A DNA stretch of 64,000 bases from Timema cristinae. Taxonomy: Eukaryota > Arthropoda > Insecta > Phasmatodea > Timematidae. Location: assembly GCA_039000515.1 (NCBI GenBank), contig JBCFYV010002329.1:1-64000 (forward strand). The letters run 5' to 3'. Both the position numbers and the translations under genes were made by a program. This document shows positions 48,319-58,605 of this stretch, piece by piece (positions within the stretch are counted from its first letter, which is position 1; every line of letters starts with the position of its first letter). The notes under the pieces were generated by a model. It had not been told where the DNA came from. It made no database searches and saw only the letters and a program-made list of their open reading frames with translations.

Positions 48319-49111
48319 TGTGACAAAGAAAACCCTCCCCTTTAATTATAATTAATTATAGTAACAAAATATACATATAGTTTGGTCTTACGATTCATTA
48401 AAGTATTTCTCTTTGCCATTTCCTTTTACTAAAGCTCTCATCCATACGTCACTATTCTAGCAATATTGCTAGCTCTAAACTGTATCACCTCTTTGGTGTG
48501 TATTTGGAAAGTTTTGTTTTTTTGTTTGTTTGGTGGTTTTTGAAGAATGGAAGTGGACGATAAGTTTTTTTTTAGTTTTGGTCTTCTTTTGGTTTGGTTT
48601 GGTTTGGTTTGGTTTGGTTTGGTTTAAAAATATAATAAAGCTGGAATGTTTAAGTTCCAAATCAAGAGACAAAAAAGGATACTGTGTTACAAGTTATTAA
48701 AACTTTGAATTATAAACGTTTTACCCAAGAGTGTAAAATTTAACTTGGAGAGGAAGAGAGAAGATTATACATATCTTTAATCAAATATAAAGATATGTAG
48801 CTTTCAGCTACAGAATGGCTATGTTGAGAAGTTTTCAATTTTTTTTATTTTTTTTTGTTTCAAGAAAATTATGTTACCTTAGTAATGTAAATTAACGGAG
48901 CTCCATAGGCAGGATTTGATATGAGTAATATTCAGAATACATAAATAACCAAACAAATAACTTAATTTTTTTAAAATTTCATAACCTTGTAATTTGCTTC
49001 CATTACAAGATAATATAAACTTTAAGTATAAGTGCCTACCTAAATCCAGAGGTCCCGAGATTATATTTAATTAAAATAAGTACTTTTTTTTCTTACCTTT
49101 TATTTTTCACA
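48319..49111 (+). repeat. 5' LTR
   Basis: Begins TGTGACAAAG. Paralogous to the 3' copy up to 49063 (..gtcccgagatta), then has 48 extra bp ending ttttcaca at 49111, just before the primer site. If that is the true LTR end (TG...CA), the 3' copy lacks its last 48 bp. Carries a (GGTTT)7 run at 48591-48625 that is missing from the 3' copy. Confidence 0.75.
48591..48625 (+). repeat. (GGTTT)7 pentanucleotide repeat
   Basis: Seven perfect units. The 3' LTR has 'ggcgtcggttt' at the matching site, so the expansion is private to this LTR and explains most of the length difference. The minus-strand 65-codon frame over it is an artefact. Confidence 0.9.
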
Positions 49112-49112
49112 G

Positions 49113-49131
49113 TGGCACCTTAACGCGGGGC
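49113..49131 (+). promoter_or_regulatory. Putative primer-binding site (tRNA-Lys-like)
   Basis: TGGCACCTTAACGCGGGGC lies one or two bases after the inferred LTR end and resembles the tRNA-Lys primer sites of some retroelements (TGGCGCCCAACGTGGGGC) with a few mismatches. The position is right and the identity is moderate. Confidence 0.45.
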
Positions 49132-49185
49132 TTTTCGATAAGGTTAGGATAGAGCAACCTAGTATTTTCAAATGTGGCTTAGGTT

Positions 49186-50181
49186 ATGAGCCAGGAAGGG
49201 TATTTTCTTAGAAGTAGGGACAGAGGACAGTCTAAGATAAACATTAGGTATGAGGCTGAGGTTTTACCCACAATAATGGATGGACAATCAATTGATGTAG
49301 GGTTGGAGGATGATGCTGCTACCACGACACCACAGCAGGAAAAGGTAGTTAGGGACCAAGTAGTGGTTGAGGATAGGAGCGACGACTCATCCCAAACTTA
49401 TTTTGAGGGTCCGTCACCAGACGGGGACAAAATCCCTCCTTTCCCTATGGAAGTTCCTCATAGTACCCCTTCGTTGGACCTTATGGCGGGTATCCAACAG
49501 TTGTTAATGGAGATGAGGGAAGGGCAGTTAGTCCTCGAGAGAAAGCTCGTTTCCACTAAGGAGGAAACCTGCAGTGAGATTATGCGTCACGTCGGGTCAT
49601 TAACGGTCAGTATGAGGGAAGAGTTTTCAGCGGCAATAGGCAAGACCAGGGCCGACTTTGAGGTTAGAGTCGAGGCCATTGAAGAGCGGTTCAGGCAGGA
49701 GCTGGCCAGTGTTAAGAAAGAGATCCTGGAGTCAAGGGATGAGTTTAGCCAGACCTTGGAGTCAAACCAAAGGTTGACGGCACAGAAGCAAGAACAGCAG
49801 GTCACACAGCTAGAGGAAGAATTGAATAGACTAAGCCTAGAGGTGCGTACAGGGAACGAGAGTCAGACAAATACACTGGGGATTCTGAACTCTACTGTTG
49901 GCTCACTGAAGGACAAGAACCGGGATTTAGCCAAAACCCAGGTGGGGTTGGGTCAGAGGTTGACTGATACAGCCGTAGAGGTAAAAATGGTAAAGAACCA
50001 GCTTGAGGGATTGTCAGACCAAGTCAGGTTAGGAGGGCTGGGCGACTTAAGCCCATTTTCTTCATCTTTGTGTACCCTTTTAGGAGACCGGGCTCTTGGG
50101 GATAGACTCCCTAAATTCAATCGCAGGAGTGGGCAGGATCCCGTTAGCCACCTCAACACTCTGGAGGAACTTTTTGACTAA
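49186..50181 (+). CDS. Retrotransposon Gag, N-terminal part
   Basis: A 331-codon frame from an ATG 73 bp after the primer site; the N-terminus is MSQEGYFLRSRDRGQSK. The central part (roughly residues 100-280) is long and charged with heptad-like spacing of Leu/Val, consistent with a coiled coil. The C-terminal LPKFNRRSGQDPVSHLNTL marks the start of the retrotransposon gag domain. The stop at 50179 comes directly after ..LEELFD and the gag domain continues in another frame from about 50220, so a frameshift or small deletion separates them. Not a host gene: it lies between LTRs. Confidence 0.8.
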   Translation: MSQEGYFLRSRDRGQSKINIRYEAEVLPTIMDGQSIDVGLEDDAATTTPQQEKVVRDQVVVEDRSDDSSQTYFEGPSPDGDKIPPFPMEVPHSTPSLDLMAGIQQLLMEMREGQLVLERKLVSTKEETCSEIMRHVGSLTVSMREEFSAAIGKTRADFEVRVEAIEERFRQELASVKKEILESRDEFSQTLESNQRLTAQKQEQQVTQLEEELNRLSLEVRTGNESQTNTLGILNSTVGSLKDKNRDLAKTQVGLGQRLTDTAVEVKMVKNQLEGLSDQVRLGGLGDLSPFSSSLCTLLGDRALGDRLPKFNRRSGQDPVSHLNTLEELFD

Positions 50182-50199
50182 ATGATAAGGAAAAAATAA

Positions 50200-50920
50200 G
50201 GTTAGGGGCAGTTCCCTCACTGGTGACGCTTTGCCTTGGTGGTCGGTAGTACGCGACAGCATCACAGGCTGGGAGGAGTTTCGAACCCGATTCCTAGCCA
50301 TGTTTTGGAGTGTGGAGATCCAGGGCCAAATGAGGGCTAAATTACATGCGTCAAGGTACCATGAGAACGGAGGTACTCTGGAGGGTTACCTTGCCGACAT
50401 GTATAGTAAAAGTAGGAATTTCGAGTCGAACATCAGTGACTCTGAGTTGATATATATGGTCACGCATCAACTACCCATACGGTACCGCGAGATGTTGGTA
50501 GGGATTACCTACAACACTTTGGAGGAGTTTAGGGCCGGACTGCAGCGCTTGGACGCCTTGGAACAGGATAGGCGTAGGGACAAAGTAGGACAGTTCAGTT
50601 CCCCGCTTCATAGGAGGCCGAACATGGAACAGTGGGTAGAACCTACTCCACTGTTTCAACTGGGAGCACGTCTGCAGGAAGCGTGGAGGAGAGATAGACC
50701 TCCTTGCGACCATTCAGGCCGTAGTTTAGTTTGGGGTGCCCAGTCAGAGCACCACTATCCTGGTAGAGGTCGGGAAAACCCCCATCATAACCTTGAGGTA
50801 AGAGACAAAAGGTCAGTCAACGGACCTTATGGGGACAACGACAGGGACTTTAGTCTAGGAGTAACTCCCATACCCCATTTCAACCATCCCAGACGAACCC
50901 TCAACATAGGTACCAGCTAA
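50200..50920 (+). CDS. Retrotransposon Gag domain, C-terminal part (frame-shifted)
   Basis: The frame, with an ATG at 50231 and readable text from about 50222 (DALPWWSVVRDSITGW), shows the hallmark WW...W..F pattern of a retrotransposon gag domain (EEFRTRFLAMFW) and the helical segments after it (GGTLEGYLADMYSK, YMVTHQLPIRYREMLVG). Stops at 50918. No CCHC zinc knuckle is visible; the C-terminal region is Arg/His-rich. It continues the gag at 49186 after a break around 50182-50222. Confidence 0.8.
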
Positions 50921-51013
50921 CGTAGGTCCAGTCTATCAAGGGCAAGCAACCCGTGGTTCTAGTCATCATCCTCAACCAGTTGATGTAAATGTAATCGTCA
51001 AAGAGGGAAACTG

Positions 51014-51238
51014 TTGACCTGTGATGTAGGCAGCCCAGACCGGTCGCAGGTTCCACACACTCTGGGAGCATTTTTAGTAGGTCAAGAAAAGGTGAACACA
51101 CTTAGTGGAGATCTTAGGGAAGAATTATTGAATGAAAAGGAAGAAATGAAGATGTCAAGAAATCCGACGTGCCCAGAACTTATGTCAGAAGTTGAAGGAT
51201 TATCTCTGAGTTGTCTATTAAATTCAGGAGCACCATAG
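51014..51238 (+). pseudogene. Protease-like remnant, truncated
   Basis: A 74-codon frame ending LSCLLNSGAP then stop. The motif LLxSGAP corresponds in position and shape to a retroviral-type aspartic protease active site (D-T/S-G-A). Here the Asp codon reads AAT (Asn), and the frame stops four codons later. The frame following (about 51240-51375) still has protease-like hydrophobic text but is broken. I infer a dead protease and loss of pol. Confidence 0.5.
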
Positions 51239-53915
51239 GACAAGACTGGTTGAATTCGCTGGCTGTTTGTTCTATACTTAAGGATGTAAATGTTCAATTT
51301 CTAAACTTCAACAACAGAGTCATCGATGTGTTTGTCAGTCAGAAGAACAGAAGTAGCCAACTTTTGTACAAATAATTAAATAGTATCATCACTTGACTTC
51401 AAATTTGAGCATGGGAAGACAATATTGATATCAATATCTTAAAAAGGCGATTATAGCCTTGTGTTAGTAAAACATTCAATTATTTTAACTCTACGAGTTG
51501 CCAGCACTGCATAGGTGGCGGCCTGGAAAGACAACAAAGTGGATTACAATTGATTATATCTAAAGCCGGCTACACAATTAAAACACTTAAAACTACAAAA
51601 AAAAAGAGAAGAATTTAAAAACTCTAGGAAAGATTGGTGAATGATTCCCAGCATCCAACAAATAGCCTGCGGCATTTTTTTCTCAAGGTTGGAAGGTACA
51701 CACCGTATTATACAAGTCAGGTATCAATCTAAGGAAAGATAAGAAAGATAAAACAAAAGTGTGAAGAGATTTCTTTTTCATTAGTATTGTGGAAAGGGTC
51801 ATTTCTGCCACAATTATTATTTAAAAATTTTAATGGATAATTTCGACAATCAGTAATAGATTATTTATTAATGTTAAAGTATCTACGTCAAAGAAGTTAA
51901 GAAATACCCCATGTGAAGAGAAGATGCACTCCGAAGACCTAAACGATAAGAATGTGCCTACAAAATAAGATAGAGAAAATCCTGTAAGCGAGTATTTAAA
52001 ATATATGTATAATGGTTATAACCAGCGTCAACATTAAGGCTAGTCCCTCTGTGCCGGTAGCTGTTAGACTGGGCAGACTTGTGATAGTCACATGAATATT
52101 AAAACTTGTGAAAGGGCAGGAACCCACACAACTTTTATTGGAAATGAATAGCATCAAGAATTATTAAATGTTTTATGGTGAAACTTTGAAGGTTATTTAT
52201 TTATTTTTTGTATATGTCAGAAGAAAATATAGTTAGAGGAAGAGACAAGAGAGTGGAATTTTCTGAGAGTAAAGTAACATCACAACCAAGGTCATTCTTT
52301 ATTCATGTATGGGAAGCAGACAAGTAACATGAAGAGGTCTAAGACGTTTTAACCATTTTCAGTTTAAGTATAATGAAGTTATTTTAAGAAAAAGAAGTTA
52401 AATCCATTAACTTTATCTGCAATTATTACCCTATGATAGGGATTGTGTGTTTACAAGTATGTACTGTATACTTGAGATGTGTAGCCCCAACAGCTGAGAA
52501 GAGATGCACCGGAACTTTTGATTTCACCAATTAGTCGCCATAAGCAGGCCCCAGCAAGTGTGATACCTGGTTTCCGTCATTACGCTCTTTGCAGTCAGGA
52601 ATGAGGGAAGTTATTTCCCATATCTTATAACAGACAACATTGTGTAAATGTCCTTTTTTTATTATTTCGCTTAGTATTTATTTTAAAACACCCTATGAAG
52701 TTATAAATTATTCATACGTGTAGCACCTTATGATAAGTGCTTGATATTTATGTGAAAATGGCCCAGTATTTCCATGGTAGGCCTATACTTATGATAGGGA
52801 ACTTTATAACATTTTGTATGTCTATTTCTAAACAACCTATAATTTCATTGAATAGTTATGTCAAACTACTATATTATTTAATATATTGTGTCATTGTAGT
52901 CTATGTTTATCTCAGGGTTTGAAAAAGGTTTTTTTCTTCTTCATATAATCAACTAATGTTTGTAATTATTTTTAACTTGTTTAATTTTCTCATATGGTGT
53001 ATGTAAATCACCTGGCAGAGGATTGTTATGATAATCTCACTTTAAGAAGTTGAAAATCATATTATGAGAGTCAGCATTCGCGACCAGTGGTGTAATAAGA
53101 AGCCTAGGGGTCTGTAGGTACCCAAACAGTTTGGGTGAGTTTAGTGGGTCAATTTAAGATGATTGGGGGCACAGTACATTTCAGGAAACACCAATTTGGC
53201 ATGAGTTCACAAGTTTTTTTATAACAATTGTCTCATAAGTTGCAAGAGGAGAGTCTCATATTGTAACACGACTATGTTTCTATCTAACCTTTGCCATCCA
53301 CTTAGCTATTTAATATTTAAGAACTTTGGTTTAGTTAAAGAGTGTGTAAACTAATAATTTTAATATGTCCAGTCTACTGCTAAAGTGTGGTTTTGTTTCA
53401 ATGTAATGAGGGTAGTTTTGTTTTGTGTTAGTAATTCAATTATATATAGGTCTAGAGAATGCTGACACCTTATACTATATAAGGCAAGCATTAGCTATAT
53501 AACAAATTTGTGTAAATATTTGTAAAAAAAAAAGTTATGTAAAAACCAAGGTAGAAGACAAATGTTTCACCTGAAGGATAGCTAGAGTGCCATTTGAATT
53601 TGCTCAAATAGCTGGTGTAGTGCGGTTGAAACCCAGGAGCATGTGTTTTAATTTGTCGCTTTGATTGCGAGGACACCCAAATATAACAAGTGCGCGTTTT
53701 CAAAACCTGTGAACCAATATGTAAATGGTTAAATTAATGTACATTTCCGAGCAACCTTACCTGCAAGGATCTCAACGGTGCCAAGTTTAGAAGAAAGGAA
53801 AAGTCGTTAGACAATGGACCTTAACTCCTAGCACTCTAAGTACACCAAAAGCTGGAAATGTTCCAGTAGCAGTTTTCAATACTAAAACTAACTTCTGAAA
53901 CATTAGGGGCAAATC
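51239..53915 (+). other. Internal DNA of the LTR element without pol
   Basis: No reverse transcriptase, RNase H or integrase motif was noticed and all frames are stop-rich. The right end 'aggggcaaatc' directly before the 3' LTR may be a weak polypurine tract. The 61-codon frame at 52737 is unsupported. Confidence 0.55.
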
Positions 53916-54630
53916 TGTGACAAAGAAAACCCTCCCCTTTAATTATAATTAATTATAGTAACAAAATATACATATAGTTTGGTGTTACGATTCATTAAAG
54001 TATTTCTCTTTGCCATTTCCTTTTACTAAAGTTCTCATCCATACGTCACTATTCTAGCAATATTGCTAGCTCTAAATTGTATCACCTCTTTGGTGTGTAT
54101 TTGGAAAGTTTTTTTTTTGTTTATTGGTTTTTGAAGAATTGAAGTGGCCGATAGGTTTTTTTTAGTTTTGGTCTTCTTTTGGCGTCGGTTTAAAAATATA
54201 ATAAAGCTGGAATGTTTAAGTTCCAAATCAAGAGACAAAAAAGGATACTGTGTTACAAGTTATTAAAACTTTGAATTATAAACGTTTTACCCAAGAGTGT
54301 AAAATTTAACTTGGAGAGGAAGAGAGAAGATTATACATATCTTTAATCAAATATAAAGATATGTAGCTTTCAGCTACAGATTGGCTATGTTGAGAAGTTT
54401 TCAATTTTTTTTATTTTGTTTTGTTTCAAGAAAATTATGTTACCTTAGTAATGTAAATTAACGGAGCTCCATAGGCAGGATTTGATATGAGTAATATTCA
54501 GAATACATAAATAACCAAACAAATAACTTAATTTTTTTTTAAATTTCATAACCTTGTAATTTGCTTTCATTACAAGATAATATAAACTTTAAGTATAAGT
54601 GCCTACCTAAATCCAGAGGTCCCGAGATTA
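53916..54630 (+). repeat. 3' LTR (shorter copy)
   Basis: Begins TGTGACAAAG and matches 48319-49063 with roughly a dozen substitutions by eye plus loss of the (GGTTT)n run. Ends ..gtcccgagatta at 54630, then diverges from the 5' LTR. Confidence 0.85.
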
Positions 54631-55049
54631 GGTTTCTCGTGCAACTGAGCTAGATAAAATAAAGCAATTTTTTTTTATATATATACAACTCTAGGAGAAC
54701 CACGGAAAAGTAAAATATTTTCCACAATATAAACCATGAAGCAACAGTAGGGGTCCAAGGTGTAAGCACTAATCTAAACAATCTGCAGGTACTCAGAATA
54801 ACACTAAAAACCACATCACATTGTATAATTTTGGTGTGACATTAAGCCCGTTCATTATTAAATAAGAGATGAATACTAGCAATAGTTTGACCAACATTGG
54901 TGGCCACTCAGGCAGGCTCCAGGATCAACTTATTCTGGTTAAGTATTCTATTGATGCAGAAATCAAGATTTGAACCTAAATCTTGGTTTTAAGTTGTTTA
55001 TCTAAATGATTTTGTCACTCACATTCTACACAATTATAAATATGTTGGA

Positions 55050-55572
55050 CTCAATCCCCGAAAATGGCCAAGGGACGGATTTTTGTTCAATTCTAGGATT
55101 TGACGTCTTAAGGTGACCAAAGCCTGAAGTTCTAATCAATTTCAGACTTTGGCCGTCTCAAAACAGCCAAACCAAGTATTGCGCAATTTCTAAACAATCA
55201 AAGTTAACAATACAGTTGTTAGGTTTGGTTAGGTTAGGCTTCAAAATAACAAATTTGGTTATGTGGTATTAATAATTTAAAATAAGTTTGTAATCTCTGT
55301 CTGGTTCTATTTGCATATCAAAGGGATCCACTTGCCATCTTGAATTTATGTGATTGGTAAAAATTGAGCGCGCACCACCTAACTCTAGTTGAGAAACAAA
55401 CTAAAATATTATTTCAAGCTTTGAGTGTTTAGTAATTGCACAATCCTAGGTTTGGTTGTTTGGAAATGGCCTAAACCCGAAATTGAATAGAACTTCGAGC
55501 TTTGGTCATTTTAAAACATCCAATCCTAGGATTGAGAAAAAAAATCCGTCGATTGGCTATTTCTGACTTTGC
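55050..55572. mobile_element. Long-arm inverted-repeat MITE
   Basis: Arms of about 145 bp (55050-55195 and about 55428-55572) are imperfect inverted copies, for example 'gacggattttt' near both outer ends, 'gaccaaagc', 'gaagttct' and 'caaacca...attg' in reverse order. The central 230 bp is AT-rich. No coding frame. Confidence 0.75.
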
Positions 55573-55915
55573 GCCCATCAGGCACATTTCCTCTAAACCG
55601 TACCTCCTTCATTACCAACCCCATCAGTGTAAACTATGAAATGCAAACATGAGATTATAACTACATGAAACTAGGTGAATGGTTCATATGGATAGTAAGA
55701 TAGAGTACAAAAAATAAACTTACATGAGGTTGATCGTTTAGGGGGTGAGTTTAGGAAAGGAAAGAGCAAAGATCATTTCCAAAAAACAAAACAAGTTTTT
55801 GAGTATGGTCTAAGCTAGCGATCAAGCTCAAGACAGTGTTCAGCTCTTTCTTAAACTCGCATCAATGGTCGGTCGCCCATTATAAGATGTCACGTTTGTT
55901 TAATACTGGATTGCC

Positions 55916-56051
55916 GATGAGGGGGGTGGCCAACGTCCAAATTTTAAGTGGGTGCATTGAGGATGGATTTCTAAATATTAATTTTCATTGGAGTTTTCCT
56001 AACTTTATATTCTAATGGGAGTGCACTCCCTCTCAACAACCCCCTTCGTCC
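55916..56051. mobile_element. Possible short MITE
   Basis: Outer motifs 'gatgaggggggtggccaac' and 'caacaacccccttcgtc' are roughly inverted. Short, with several mismatches. Confidence 0.3.
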
Positions 56052-56474
56052 TTAGAGCTTAGATTAACCCATTAATAATCAAAATGTTAAACATTTGTAC
56101 AAAAAAAACTTCCGGTTGAATAATAAGATTGAAGGTCTTTGATGTATACATATATTTTGTTCTGTGACCTGCAGTTTTTTTTTGTGTGTTTTTAGGGGGT
56201 TTACTAACCTATCTACTTGTCATGTTACTTAACACTGACATTGTTGTTAGTTAATACTAACATGGCAAAAAGGTTATTAATTGCAACTTGATTTAAAAAA
56301 CACACTCAACAATGTTTTCAAAACTATAAAATGTTATTTCAAAAATATTTGTAGTCAATATTTTTTGCATCCAAATCATGTATTAAAAAATCTAGCTATT
56401 ACTAACCATTTTCTGAACTAATAGCACATAACTTAAAAACAAAACAGAAACAATACCAATTAATTCATAATTGT

Positions 56475-56600
56475 GAAAGAGTAAGCCCCAATACCGCAAA
56501 TTTCCCCAATAATATATATTTTTTTTTTTTGCTGTACTGAGAATTGAATCTGGATCCTTATCTAAAGGAAAACATGTTTCTTAGCTAAGAGATATTTTAT
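56475..56600 (-). mobile_element. Worn second-type SINE fragment
   Basis: 'gtaagccccaataccgcaaa' and 'ctgagaattgaatctggatcc' resemble the piece at 44385-44450 (reverse box B). Heavily mutated. Confidence 0.3.
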
Positions 56601-56882
56601 TCTTAAAGAATAATAATCACCTACCCACATTTGATTTTATCCTCACACATCTAGTTCATAAAAATGAAATATGACTGATTTTAATATAAGCAATAATTCA
56701 AACCTTAATCACAAAATAAAATTTTGCACTAGACATTTCTTTAATTTTTATGTAACAGTAGTTTCTCTCTAACTCTTGACATGTAGCTCCTCTCCTCAAG
56801 CTTCAATTGTTTGTATGGTTGTGTTTCCAGTAATGTGTAGTTTTGATGTAGCATGTTTGTTCTGTCCCTTGTTCTCTTGCAG

Positions 56883-56957
56883 TTCCTAGTGAGACTAGCA
56901 ATGTTGACGACATGACCCCTGTTGTGGTGCGCAGAGAGAAGAATTGCTCAAACCTCG
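56883..56957 (+). CDS. Internal exon, short
   Basis: Preceded by a T/C-rich tract and TTGCAG (56882) and followed by CTCG|GTGAGC (56958). G carried over from 46311 plus TT gives GTT. The 25 codons read VPSETSNVDDMTPVVVRREK then NCSNL, with one base G left, which completes GCA in the next exon. Phase 1 is preserved on both sides. No domain can be named. Confidence 0.8.
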
Positions 56958-58485
56958 GTGAGCGACTTCTCATTTGATCTGGCTAGGGTTGTGTGTGTAA
57001 CAGAAATCTTGAGACATTCATACTTTATATTGACTAAAATACACGCTTTTAGCCTTTCCTCCATTTTATAATATTCACACAAAACACACATATAGTGTGT
57101 TTCTATATATTATTTACCTTTTAGTTTGATTCTTCTTTAAACTTGTTCTGACTATTTATCACATGAACTAAACAATCTAAGGAAAGTAAATCAAAGAATA
57201 TTTTAAGAAAATTCACAAATTTTCACTGGAAAATAGAACGGAAAACTGATGATTGAAATATCCACTTCCACTACTGAGGCGAATACTGTTTCTGTATTTT
57301 TATAATCACTTACCATTCATTCAAACAATACCTCTTTGGTTTCTTTCACTTGTTGCTACGGAGACTTTACCATTATTACATATTTATTCAAAATTGTTTT
57401 AGAGTAGTGATTAGAACTGACTTAAAGCTCAAATATAAAATAATGTGTCCCTCAATTCTAACTTGGAAACGACATATGTTTAACACTAACCAATATTAAG
57501 TAATTAATTTTGTTTGGGGTACTTATTTAACATTTGCTTATCAATAACACGGTTGTTAGAGAACTCGACTCCCAACCTAACTCAAATAACATCATATTTC
57601 ACATTAACAAATAACCTAAGTACTAGGGTGCCTAACTAGAATAAATTTTAATAAATGATTAATATTTTTGAGTTGAATAAAGAAATGTTATAAACACATA
57701 TATCCTATATTATTTAAGTCTGAGAAACTATTTGACTTAAAATCTGTCATTTTGAAACTACTCCAAAGGAAGCATTCAGAGTTGTTTATAAAATTAGTAT
57801 AGCTATGGTTAACCAAGCTCTTTTTTTTTCATCCCAATAAAATATACAGTAATTTAAAACTAATTTTGCCTGTCCTCTTAAGGATATCTCTAAATTTAAA
57901 ACATCTTACAAATAAACATTTTGTAACCTTCATCAATGGTTGCATGGGCTATTGCGCTACTCTTGCAGTAGACTGTACTGCCACTAACTGGAAGATTGAG
58001 GGTTGAATCTTGGTCAAGTCTACTTAAATCTTGGTGAAGTCTACTTAAGGTGGTTTTCCCAAAATGGTTTTGTCACTCTCCCTCCATGCAAATGTGGGTA
58101 TATTTACTTTAAATATAACTTTCCTAATATCTGAAATCTATTAGTGTAACTTGTACATTAGCGTATAACTCGAATGTGTAGTAAGACACGGTTCTATAGA
58201 GGAAGAATGCCTCACAAAATTTAACACATTTACATTAACGATTTATTATTATCAAAATATGAATGGTTTTCTTGAAAACTTATTTCTTTAGTTTTTGATA
58301 ATGTTTTTAAACTACAAACTTATTGCTTTTGGTATGCAAGCCTACTTTTTCAAAGGTTAAAGTTATTTTACTTAAACACTATTCATACAATGTTAATTGA
58401 TCTGTAAGGGCTGTTTCTACCCAGCCCTTTAAAGTCACTTCTTGCAAGAAAGGGAGGTAGTTATCCAGTTATTCCCTTGTTACAG
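56958..58485 (+). other. Intron of 1.5 kb
   Basis: AT-rich with a SINE-A copy (57931-58200) in the middle and a plausible acceptor cttgttacag at 58485. Confidence 0.7.
57931..58200 (+). mobile_element. SINE-A copy with partial internal duplication
   Basis: 'gggctattgcgctactcttg' (head), 'gaagattgagggttgaatctt' (box B, mutated), then 'tcttggtcaagtctacttaa' and 'tcttggtgaagtctacttaa' in tandem, then 'ctccctccatgcaaatgtggg' and tail 'gcgtataactcgaatgtgtag'. Confidence 0.8.
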
Positions 58486-58605
58486 CAGAGGAAGAGCGAC
58501 TTGTCAGGAGGGTCTCTTATCTGAAGGCAACATGGGTGACCGGATGCATGTTGACAGCGACTTTGATGCCAGTGACACGGAGGCATCTTATGTTCAGCAT
58601 CAAAC
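58486..58605 (+). CDS. Internal exon with an inferred one-base deletion
   Basis: Starts after TACAG (58485) and ends AAC|GTAAGT (58605/58606). G carried over plus CA gives GCA, then AEEERLVRRVSYLKATW. From there the phase-0 frame degenerates, but the frame one base over reads GDRMHVDSDFDASDTEASYV to the donor, and its leftover AC joins the next exon as ACC. Both ends are therefore in phase only if one G is missing from the GGG at 58534-58536. The two halves look like one natural segment (basic, then acidic). I take this as a consensus error; a real inactivating mutation is the alternative. The minus-strand 148-codon frame here is an artefact. Confidence 0.75.

Larger units (their letters stand above)
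48319..54630 (+). mobile_element. Gag-only LTR retrotransposon (Gypsy/Ty3-like), non-autonomous
   Basis: Two direct repeats of 745 and 715 bp (48319-49063, 53916-54630) flank 4.85 kb of internal DNA, with gag frames at 49186-50920 and a short protease-like frame at 51014-51238. No reverse transcriptase, RNase H or integrase is recognisable in 51240-53915. Both repeats start TGTGACAAAG. A tRNA-Lys-like primer site follows at 49113. A clear target duplication is not visible. It lies in the intron in the same orientation as the gene. The Gypsy/Ty3 assignment rests on gag style only. Confidence 0.75.
46312..56882 (+). other. Intron of 10.6 kb with a large retrotransposon insertion
   Basis: Holds the inverted-repeat MITE (48007-48293), the LTR element (48319-54630), the long-arm MITE (55050-55572) and a possible short MITE (55916-56051). 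Stretches 46312-48006, 54631-55049 and 56052-56882 show AT-rich DNA with no supported exon. Confidence 0.6.

Noticed and set aside
50471..51297. Minus-strand frames of 60-80 codons in the gag region
   Set aside because: Shadows of the plus-strand gag frames.
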